From: Achatina immaculata
Taxonomy: Eukaryota; Mollusca; Gastropoda; Stylommatophora; Achatinidae
NCBI GenBank assembly: GCA_009760885.1
Contig: CM019716.1
Location: 14,089,702 to 14,153,701, forward strand
Direction of reading: 5' to 3'
DNA: 64,000 nucleotides
Position 1 is the first letter of the stretch. Every line of letters starts with the position of its first letter. Made by a program: the position numbers and the translations under genes. Shown one piece after another: positions 47,901-59,900 of the stretch. The notes under the pieces were generated by a model, which was given only the letters and a program-made list of their open reading frames with translations, searched no databases and was not told the DNA's origin.

Positions 47901-50900
47901 CTCATTGCTAATGTGCTGTATAGAGATAAGAGTGACAGAGGCAGCACTAAACCTTCCTATTGCTAACGTGCTGTATAGAGATAAAGTAAGAGAACACAGT
48001 TTTGTAGGGTTAGACCTAAAAAAAAAATCGTAGACAAAGCACTTTAACGAGACGTGAGAGAAAGAAAAATCACAAGAGAATTACCTGGGATTCAAACACG
48101 GACTCCGGTAGGACACGCAGCCACCTAGCCACGAGAGAACAGCATGTTATTGACAGCCAACTAGCATCCCCAAAAAAAAGGTGTTTTATTGACACAGTCT
48201 TTAGTAACTGTTCAGCAGACATGAGGGATCGTGACACAGAAATTCCGTAGCTTAGATTCAGTCTCTCCACCAGGTATCAACTTTTTAGACAAACATACAC
48301 ACAGTCTCCTGCCATGTCTGGTGCAGACTTGAACAACAATAACGAACAAACGAATACTTATTACATGAAGTGTATGTTTGTCTAAAAAGTTGGTACCTGC
48401 TAGAGAGAGACTGAATTTAAGCTACAGAATTTCTGTGTCATAACCTTGTTTCTTTCTGGGTGTCACGATCGCTTACGTCTGCTGAACAGTTACTAAAGGC
48501 TATGTCAGTAAAACACCTTTTTTTTGGGGGGGGGGGTGGTTCTAGTTGGCTAAGTCGATAGTACGTTGTTCTCTCGTGGCTAGACGGCTGCTCGTCCTAC
48601 TGGAGTCCGTGTTGAATCCCAGGTAATTCTCTTGTGATTTTTCTTTCTCGCACGTCTCACTAAAGTGCTTTGTCTACGATTTTTTCAAGGTCTTAACCTA
48701 CAAAACTGTGTTCTCTTACTTTACTGTACAAAAGCCTCGTAGTTTCCTATTTATAAAAAATTGTATAGAGATAAGAGTGACCAAGGCAGCACTAAACCAT
48801 CTCATTGCTAACGTGCTGTATAGAGATAAGAGTGACCAAGGCAGCACTAAACCACCTCATTGCTAACATACTGTATAGAGATAAGAGTGACCGAGACATC
48901 ACTAAACCATCTCTTTGCTAATGTACTGTATAGAGATAAGAGTGACCGAGAAAGCACTAAACCACCTCATTGCTAATGTACTGTATAAGAAATACAGAGT
49001 GACCTGAAAGGAGCTGTGAATTTATTATCACCTGATGGGGGAGGGGAAGGGGGAGAGAAATTCATAAACGCTGGGATCAGAAAAATAAATTATGCTGAGG
49101 AATGGATTGATAAGAGTTGTTTTTTTTATTGCAGAATTAAATTAATGTGGAAGGATGGGGGGAATCGGTCAGAGATTCTTTGTGTACAATGTCACATTAG
49201 CTAATCAGGAGCATTTTTATTTATTTTTTAATTATTTTTTAAATAAATGGTTTCAGACTAAAACAAATTTGTTATGCTAATTATACATAAAAAAGTTTAA
49301 CTGATTTTAGTTAAGTGTTTCAGTACATGTAGTGGATCATCTCATATAATTTAAAACATAGGATAAAATTCAAGTGTGCAAAAATTAGACCTCAGTAAAA
49401 GGATATATGAAAGTTAACTGGAAATAAAATGGTATATGCTGGTGGGTTTTTCAGCATTGAACAAGAAGAGGTGGTGTGGTCATGGTCTTTTTGTCTGTTG
49501 TAACAAGATTAAAAATGGAATTGTTAAATGAACAAATTAACATACATTTATAAATAGTAGTGCAACCTTGAGATTCAGATTAAGTGATGGCATTTTTGTC
49601 AAAGTTCTTTATCCAATCACATGCCATTTTCTTTAAAAATAATGTGGGTTAAAATCTGCTGAGATGTCACTGGCAGTATGATGAAAGTTAACAGTAGAGT
49701 TAACAGATTTGCAGTAGTGGACAAAAATAAAAAAAAAGGTAAAAAACTGGAGAGCTATAAAAAGAAAGAATGTCAAAAGAACTTTGTGTTTGAACACATT
49801 GTATTATTTTTGCTGATAGAGGAATATATCTGCATAACAAAAATAATTCCAGTAAAGAATGGAAAGAGGTTTTTATAAAATTTAACACTGAACCAGCATG
49901 ATAAAATATTTGAACTTGCGGCATTGATTCTGATTGGCTGTTCTACTTTAGAACTGTTTACAGCATTTTTTTTTTTAAAGTCTGTTTTAGACTTTTCACA
50001 GAAACTATAATCTTCATTGGGCTGTGCTGCTCTTTTTGAAGAATTCTTATTAATATCATGATTCAAAATAATGAAAATTATGAAGCTGCAGGTTAAATTT
50101 CCTAAATCAGAAAAAGCCAGTCTGTTGACTTGCGATTCATCTAATCGTTACATGTTGAATCATTAAGAGAACTGAAAAAACAGAAGACCAAATAATGTAT
50201 GGAAAAAGGATACAGCAAAGGTTCTAAAACCAGAGGGACTTGCATGGGGTGACTTGGAGAAGAGTGTCAAAGACAGAAATGACTGGAAAACCTTTGTCTG
50301 TGGTTTGTGCTCCAGAGAAGGAGCTGTGAGCTTTGACTGATTTATTACATCAGTGAAGTTTATACTAATTGTTGTGTTGGTAATATGATGTTAGTGCTTT
50401 ATTTTACTGTTTGTCTACAGGCGTGCCATTGAGCTTTCCTTTGCTCTGATTAACCACAACAATGTTCGGGGCATGATGAAGGAGCTGTTGTTTTTCTTGG
50501 AAACCTGTGACCCAGAGTTCAAATCTGATTGCTGTTCTAACATCGTCATGGCAGCTGCCAAGTAAGCCTGCCCTTCTGTGAAGTTCACTGATGGTATAAG
50601 ACTGAAATAATTGTCCTTGTATTGTGTGGAGCTTTTGAATGGGGAAACCCAGAGAGGTCCCTTGGATTTGGGGGGAGAGATGATTGTGTCAGCAGCAGAG
50701 AAAATTGGTTACGCTAGTGAATGCTTTTTTTTTTTTTTTCCTGTTTGAATCCATCTTTGTATGGACTGTGATATTCCTTCTGCATCATTATAGTCCAGTC
50801 TTTTTAAAGTTTTAACCTGTAAGTTTTCCCCAGAATGAAAAAAATGAGAAAGGCAGCAGTTAACAGCCACATTTTTGATCACATATTTAAGTTTAAACAC

Positions 50901-53900
50901 TCTCCTGTACATTTTGAAATTTGGACTCATGAACCATTGAAATGGCTTTTTGAAAAATTAAAAAGAAAATAACTACTGTCATATAATTTTATTTTGTAGT
51001 TGGAAGTTCCCAATATTAGTCTGTATTAAATGCTAAAGACAAGACATTGTGTCTCTCTGTAAAACATGATGTTTGATTAAAAAAAAAGTTCATGTGTCAT
51101 GGATGCTGTTCGGGAGGTTAAGAGTTAAAAGTGTTAAATATATGTTGCATCAATATATTTAAGTGTAAAACATTGGGACTTGACTATTACATATTGAACC
51201 AGAACGAGGAGAAACCCCATATGATTTTTATATACTGTATGGCTTTGTCTTCAATCTGCTTACATTCATTATGCAAAAAAAAACCTCATCACTAACACAA
51301 ATAGTTCAGTTTTTAAAAATGTGAAACCTAATGATCTCTGCTCCCAATTCTTGTATGTTTTTCTTTCATGTTGCTTTTTTTTTTCCTATCAGATTCCTGG
51401 TTTAATTTTGCATTCATTTCATGATCTTTGTTTCTTACCACTCTCACAGATATTCTCCGAACAGGAGGTGGCACATAGACACAGTTTTTAAAGTTTTAAC
51501 AACGGTAAGTTTTCTCCAGAATGGAAATATAAGACAGGCAGTAGTTAACAGCCACATGTTTGATCGCATCACACTCTCCTGTACATTTTGAAATTTGGAC
51601 TGAGTTTGGTGACATTTCTTAAAAAGTAATTTTTTTAAACACCGGTTAAGTTGGTGATTGTGTTAACCAACAGTTTCCAGTAAATTACCAATGAAAAAAA
51701 AAAAAGGAGAAAAGCCAAAACTTTTGGAGGTCATCAGTTACCATTACTGGTTTATATTACCAAAAAACCTTATTAAACAGCAACCAATGAAGTTGGTTGG
51801 AGGCTAGTCGCACAAGTGAGATGACGATGATGATCAGTTTGCTTGGAGGAGAATCGGTCAGTTTTGGGTTTGGTTCAGCTTTTTAACATTTTATAAATAT
51901 TATATCTCACCGCAGATAAGATTTTCTTTAAAAAATCAAGCAAACATTTCATTCAGGCTGATGCTTGTAATACATGGTTAATTTTACATTAAATGAAAGT
52001 ATAAGGTACTGAATGTTGTTTTGACAAAACCATTATTTAAGAAATTACTTGATCCAAGGTGAAGGACAAGTGCAAGTGTACCAGTTTTGAAAAATCCTAA
52101 TGCGGTCACTGGTTTCAATTTTTGAATATTTTTTTTTTTTTTTGCATCACAAAACATGGTCTGTTCATCAGATTTATTTGTTGTTGTTGTTGTTTTGTTT
52201 ATTCAGTCTAAAGCAGTTGCTTTCCTGGATTTTACTTTTTTATGATTAATTCATGGCATTTTATAAAACAAGAATTTTGATTTTGTTAATTGCGAACAGC
52301 ATATATATATATTTTTTATAACAAAATTTTCGTATATTTATTATCTTTAAGTGCACATATTTTAAGAGTAGATTTCTGAATGAATGCCTGGACAGTTAGT
52401 AAACTGGTTAGTTTACCATTTCCACTTATTGATGTACGAGCCGCCGTACGTGTCTGCTGTTTATGTCCTTGTCCAAGTAGTTTATGTTTTTCTCAGCATC
52501 CAGGAGGAGCATGATATCAGTGAAAGGAGACATGATCTTAAGAAAAGAAAGTCAAAACTGCGTGATAGGATATGAACCCTGGAGTTCTTGTTAATTGATA
52601 AATAAGCCGCTGCTGGGCTGCTCAGATTGTTCTGATGGGATTTGCCAGCACAAATTTTGCTGGGACTGTGTAGAAAGGGAAGTTTCTTTTATGTCCTGGT
52701 AATGGAACAGATTATTAACTCTTTCTGTACTGGGGGGGGCTTTACATCAAATGACCAAGGGGGTAAATTTCATAAAGTGGAATGGGATGGTTGTCGCATT
52801 TAAAAGGGTCACAAAGCCATAGTCTTGCAGTATGACATGTTATACATTAGTTTAAACAGGAAAAGTTGTATATTGTTTTTGTAATAAAATTGTTAGTATT
52901 TTATTAGTATAGAACAGAGCTGAGAACTGAGAAGAAAGAATGGAAGATTGTGATAAAATATTTTCTCACTTAGCCCTCAAGTTAATCCACTGTACTGGGT
53001 CCGATATATCCAGAATGAAAAAATTTTACACAAACATCATTTCCTCACAGAAAATACACACTAATTATTTATTTACAATTAATTTACAATCTACAATAAA
53101 CTGAAAACATGAAAACACAAGTTGGCGGCAGGCTATAAGCTTAGAAAAAACTTTAAAAACAGTTAAATTTTATCACGAATTGGCTCTGAATTCAACCTCA
53201 AAATTTTATCACGAATTGGCTCTGAATTCAACCTCATGGGTGCCTCGTGTCTATGTTTTTGATACCAGAAGGAAGTAATACTACCAGTTTTGCCAGATTT
53301 TTTAGTATAGTTTGGACAAATTCAAAATTAGAGACCAACCCATACCAGTGACTACAAGTAGATAAGCGAACTCATGAGGATGCCATCCACGCAAGGCACG
53401 TCAAGCGGGACACAAAGAGTTAACAGACGATGCCTCCAGGCCCACGTTCTATGCTCATTACATTGTAATAGTATATATGTGTATGTGTTTCATTTGTCTT
53501 TTTCTTCATTCTGTATAATGCATTATGTTTGGTCCAGAGGAATAAGGCTTGTAACTGAGCAATAGCTGTGGTTAATTTAGAGGTTGTATTAATGACCATA
53601 TGTGTTACAGTGGTGTAGTGCTGTCACTTGCCAGCTATAAGGATCAGATTGCTATTTCTTAAAATTACTTTCTTGGACTGACAGGCACCAAGATTGATTC
53701 AGCCTCAGGAAATAAGTACCAGGAGTTTCTCTAGCAAAGTGAAGACAGGTGATGGCCTGTCACTTTCCTCATGTTTCTGAGGCTTAAAAATGTGAAGGCA
53801 CGCCCCAGTAGCATGCTTTTTCCATGTGAAATGTGTATATTTTTTTACTAGCTGTCCCCTACAGATCATGTCATTAGAGTGATACTTTCTGCCCCATGCA

Positions 53901-56900
53901 GGCAGGCAACTATATCAAGGGAGATGTAGTTACTGTGGCCATCCAGTTAGTGTCAGAGACATCATCTCTTCATGCATACTGTGTGCAGCAGTTGTATCGC
54001 ACTCTGAGAAACGATTACACACAGCAGCCACTGGCACAAGTAGCAGCCTGGTGTATTGGAGAATATGGGGAATTGCTCAATTCTAGTAGTGTGGAAGAGG
54101 AAGAACCATTACAGGTACACTGTATTCTGATGTTTATGATCTGTTTGGTGCTCACTTGTTTTGTTAGGTATGTTTTTTTGTGTCTGGTACAGTCACAAGA
54201 CCGTGGAAATTTACATTTTTGCCATGTTTGCTTGCAGTGGACGAAGTTCCATTTTTTGGGACTAACCTTCATGTGAATAACTCTGCTTTCTCTTCATTCG
54301 CTGACACCAGCATTGTGTGCAGCGTAATTCAGTGCACAATTTGGCATATCTCAAATAACTGTACATATCTGTATATCAGCAAGGGGAGGTCACTGTTGAC
54401 TTAGCTTACTTGCACATTCTCAGAAGAGTTAATAAATACTGTTAATCTTTGCAAATTGTGAAAAAATTCTGAGGGTGCAAGTCTGCCAATGAGACTGTGT
54501 TTGTCCATGTCGACAAACAGGATGAGAGGGGTTGGTTCGTGTGTGTCTGTAAACTGTTATGCTCTGTCACTTCACACATAAAGGTTGATTGTCTGATTTA
54601 AAAGCTCTGTCACTTCACACATAGAGGTTGATATCTGATTTAAAAGCTCATTCACTGAACACATAAAGTACTAAAAGTGTCCTACACAACAGAGTACTCA
54701 AAGTGAAGTTCGGTTTTTTTGGCTAATGCAAGTGAAGTGTAGTAGAGCACCTTAGATCTTACATCCTTCCTGTGCCGTTAAACATCACATAGGGCTCACA
54801 TGGTAGTTCACCACGTTTTCCTGTTTTCAGTGAGCTTTTAAACCTCATCAAAGGATTTTATGTCTGCTAAATTGGCTTCTCTTAACAATGTTCTCTTAAG
54901 GGTTTCATGTGGTCGACCTCTTTTTCTTCGGCCTATTGTGTTCCACTTGATAGCTTGTTTGGGGATTCTCAGATTGTTTCTTCTCATCACGTAACTGATA
55001 TATGTCCATCTTCTTTTTCTGATCACCCATGAGATAGGTTGTTCACTCATTTGGTTTACGTCTGGGTTGTTCTTTAATTCTTTCTACTTTATAACAAGTA
55101 TTTTCCTGAGGCATTCATTTTCAAAAGAGTCTAATTTCTTTTCTGTTTCTTTAGTTGTTTTCCAGCTTTCACATGCATAAATGAGGGTGGATATTGCATT
55201 TGAATTGATTAATCTTAACTTGGTTTTTATGCTTATAACTTTTGAGGACCATATGTTCTCATGATCCTTGAAGGTCAATGCTGCTTTTGCAGTTCTAATT
55301 CTAACTTCCTTTCTGGTGTCACCATCCCCTGGTCTATGTAGCTGCCGAGGTATGCAGATTGATGTACTACTTCAACAGCTGTTCCTTCTACATATATTTT
55401 TCCTTCTTGATTAATGGGAAGTTTCATTTTTTTTTTTTTTTTCCTTGTTAATTTCAAGTCCTGTTTTACTAGCCAGTGAAGACAGGGTATCTGTTTTTTC
55501 TCGCATCGAATTCACATTGTCACTGATACAAGTTGTTTTTATCTGCAAAATAGAGATCTTCCAGTTGGGTCTCATGTACCCAGTCAGAGCCCGTTTTACC
55601 TGTCCAACATTTTTTCATTATAAAGTCTATGGCAATTCCAAAAAGCAAGGGATATAATATACATCCTTGTTTCATGCCTGTTTCAGTCTGAAACCATTCA
55701 CTCATTTCTTCTTCTGTGTTGACTGCACAAACATATCCGTTTTAGAGTTCCTTAATGGTGTTGCAGTTTTAGATGATATTCCTTATAGTCTTAAAATCTC
55801 CATAATGAATCTCTGTGAATGCTATCAAATGCTTTTTTAAAAGTCTCTCAAGTTCAGGATTAATGGTTTTTGCTTTCCAATATGTTCTTCAAGTGTTTTT
55901 CTTAGAGTAAAGATCTGATTGAGACAGTTTCTCCCTTTTTGAAATCCTGCATGTTCTTTTGTCATTGCAGCATCCACTATATCTTTAATTCTATTCAGGA
56001 TGACTTTGCAAAATACTTTTGATACAACTAATAGTAAGGTTACTCCTCTCCCATTATTGCAGTCGCTAAGGTTGCCTTTTTTGGTATTTTAACAATGATT
56101 TTTTTTTCCATTTTGAAGGGACCTTTTCTTCTTTTCAGACTTTATTAAATATTCTCCGTACTGTTACTAGCTTTTAACATTTCGGTTATTTCATTTTCAC
56201 CTGCAGCCTTTTTGTTAGCCATTAGGTTCACTGCTGTTTCGGTTTCATTCAATGAAATTTCTTCTAGGTTGACATTTAGTTGTAGGATTAGTAAGTTGGT
56301 TTCAAGATCTATCTGTTCTTTTGTGTGTGGTCGCCCCATCTTTGTTTTTTTTAATACTTGATGTTAATAGGGTGCCAGTTTTGCTAAAGAGTGGTCTTTC
56401 TTTGGATGTAATAGTACCTGTTAGCCTCTTTTGTATATTGTATAGAGTTTTGCTGTCTCCTGTTTTTTGCTGCTTTCTCTGCTTCTTTCGCCATATTGTC
56501 CGTGTATTCTCTCTAATCTCTTCTAGCTGAATTTTTTTACTTTATTGTCTAGTTCTTTGTATGTTCATCATCATCATCATCATGTGCCGTGCCGACTGAC
56601 GTTGGCTATTATGCTTCTCCAGAATACACGATCCTTCATGTAGGCCATCAGTTCAGTTGGTGATCTCCTCTCACACCATCCTGTCAGACTGTCCAGTATC
56701 ATTTCTCTTGGTCTTCCTCTTGATCGTCATCCTTCTATTTTTCCTGTTGTTATAATATTTTCAATGCCCCCTCTTCTCATTGCATGTCCTGTGAAAGTAC
56801 ATTGTCTCTCTTTTATCTTTTTGACAAGGTTTCTTGTCTCTCCAGCTCTTCTCATACATTCTTCATTAGTTATTTTTGCTGTCCAGGGGATTCGCAACAT

Positions 56901-59900
56901 TCTTCTAATAAACCACATTTCTGCTGCTTCCAATGATTTTTGTGCAGACTTGCCTATTGTCCATGATTCACTTCCATATAACAAGATAGGTTCAATATAG
57001 CATTTTAGGACTTGTTTTCTAACATTAATTGATAAGGATGTGTTGGTTAATATGTTTCTCATTCTCTGAAATACAGTCTTTGCTTGGCCTATTCTGTTCC
57101 TAATTTCTGTTTTGCATTTCCCATCTGAAATTATTACTGCTCCAAGGTATTTGAATTTCTGCACCTGCTTTAGAATAATTCCGTTTAATTTAATACTGCA
57201 TGCTGGTGGATTCTGTTTCTTAGATGTAACCATAGTCTCTGTCTTTTTGATGTTCAAAGTAAGGCCTTTCTGTTCACTTTCTTTGGCAACTTTATCCAAG
57301 AGATTTTGCAGGTCTTGTTGGTTCTCAGCTATCAGTACTGTGTCGTCAGCATACCGAAGGTTGTTAATATTGTATCCTCCAATTTTTATACCTGGTTCTG
57401 TGATGATTGTTCTTAGAATATTCTCGCTATACAGAGAAAAAAGGTCTGGAGATAGTACATATCCTTGTCGCACCCCTTGTTTTATAGATTGATATTTTCA
57501 AGTTCTATTTTCAACTCGAACTGCTGCTTCTTGCTGCCAGTATAGATGTTTTACAATCCTCAGGACTTTGCCGTCTATATTGATGTCTTCAAGCATTTTA
57601 ATAATTTCATTATGTTTCATCTTGTCAAATGCCTTGGTGTAATCAATGAAGCATAAGTAGAGATCTTTCTGTACTTCTAAAGCTCTTTCTGTTAGTATTC
57701 GTAAAGCATAAATGGCATTGTGTGTTCCCTTTCCTTCAACAAATTCAAATTGTTCACCTGCTATTTCCATTTTTATCTTTTTCCTTGTTCTTCTCATAAT
57801 GATTCTCAGAAGTAGCTTCGTTATGTGACATGAGAGGCTGATAGTCCAGTGGTCATCACATTCCTTTGCACCTGGTTTCTTTGATAGTGCTATAAAACGT
57901 GGATTTAATCAGGTCACTGGGAATATAACCACTGTTGTAAATGTCATTCAGTAACTTGGTTATTATTTTTGTTCCTGTCTCCTCTAGTGCTTCTATTTCT
58001 TCTATTGTTATATTATCAGACCCAGTCGCTTTTCCTTTCTTCATGTGTTTGATGGCATCTATGATTTCATCTTCAAGTATTGGTGGTCCCTCACAGTTTT
58101 CAGTATATGGTGTTAATTCTGGTCTTTCTCCTTCATATAGCTCACCGATATACTCTGTCCACCTGTCCACAATGTCTTCTTTTCCCATTAACATTTTACC
58201 TTCTTTCGATTTCAGGCATCCTGTGGTATATTTTGTTTTCCTGCCTGTGAGTTCATTAATTCGTTTGTGCATGTTTTTGCTGTCTTTAATATGAGAGTCC
58301 TCTATCTGTCTGCACTGCTCATTTAACCACACTTCTTTTGCTTCTCTGCATTTGCGTCTTATTTCTTTATTTATCTTGCTATATTTTTCCTCGTTATTTT
58401 TACTCCTCCTCCTCTTGTCCATCAGTCCTAAGATGTCGTCTGTCATCCATTTATTTTTAGGGCCTTCTTTTTTTGGTGGTATTATCTCCTTAACAGTTTG
58501 GTGGATAGAATCTCTTAACATTGCCCATTGTTCATCTATACTATTTATCTTTGCTATTGCATTGTATCTATTTGTTATAATAACTTTGTATTGTTCTCGC
58601 AGTTCTTGGTCATTTTTAAGAAGTTCTGTGTTCAGTTTGATGTTTCTCACTTTTCTGCCTAATTTCTTTATTTTTATTCTAACTTTTCCACACAGTGGAT
58701 CATGGTCACTATTGCAGTCAGCTCCTGGCATGGTTTTTGTTGTCAGTAATGCATTGCAGAATCGTTTGTTGATTAATATGTAGTCTATCTGGTTAAAAGT
58801 CTTTTTGTCTGGCTGCACCACGTTGCCAGTCTTCGAGGATGTTGTTTAAACCAGGTGTGTCCTACAACCATGCTGTGTATTCTTGCCCATTCAATTAATT
58901 TATAACCTCTGTCATTCCTCTCCCCCAGTCCATAGTCACCAATGATGTCTGAAGTTCTTCCTTTACCAACTTTGGCATTAAAATCTCCCATGACTATGGT
59001 AACTTCATGTGACTTTGTGTGTTTTAGTGCTGTCTCTATGTCATTATAAAATAGCTGTACATCTTCTTCAAAGCTTTCAGATGTTGGAGCGTACACTTGT
59101 ATAATATTTATGTTTATTGGTTGTCTTTTCAGTTGGGCTAGCAGGACTCGGTCCGAGATGTTCAGATATCCTACAGTTGTCCTTGCCGTTTGTTCATCAA
59201 ATATAATTCCTACTCCTCGTTCATGTTTCTCACTTCCTGAATATATTATTGTATATTTATCTGAGTTTATCTTCCCTGCACCTGTCCATCTAACTTCATT
59301 CATTCCTAATATGTTGATCTTCATCCTTTCCATTTCCATCTTTACATTTTCTAATTTTCCAGCCTGGAATAAAGTTCTAACATTCCATGTTGCTATTTTG
59401 AACTTGTTAGTTTTGCCACCAGTAGCTTGATGACGATCTGGCCTCACCTGTGGCTCGTGAGCTGCCCTACCGGACAAGGCTGTTCCAGAGGAACATCCAT
59501 TAACGTCGTTCATGATGAATCGATTATTCTGTTCAAGCATAACTATTCTTGGGAACTACAACAGTGGTTTCCCGTTGCCTTCTGTCGGTTTGTGTACGGA
59601 CTCTCCGCTAGCCATTGGACTCCCTGTCCTACCCGCAAGGCAGCGGGAGCGAGAGGTTTTAAGGCGCCTCTGACCCGCCTGGTATTCCCTTCACTGAGCA
59701 CCTGAGGCACTTTATAGGAGTAGTAGAGCCACCTACTACCCCACCTCGCTCTCTGAGTCTACCGCCAGTTGGTCTGCGCCTGCTTGTTTGGACAACTCCT
59801 TATTCACAGGGATCCTCCATATCTGGAGGACTTTCACCATCCGCCACCTGTGACGCGCTGGGTTGGGGATGGTTGCCCCAGCTTTACCCAGCTTTGTATG

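Noticed and set aside
48545..48630. Possible genuine tRNA gene
   Set aside because: A- and B-box-like motifs are present but a cloverleaf could not be completed, and the sequence lies in a mobile element arm.
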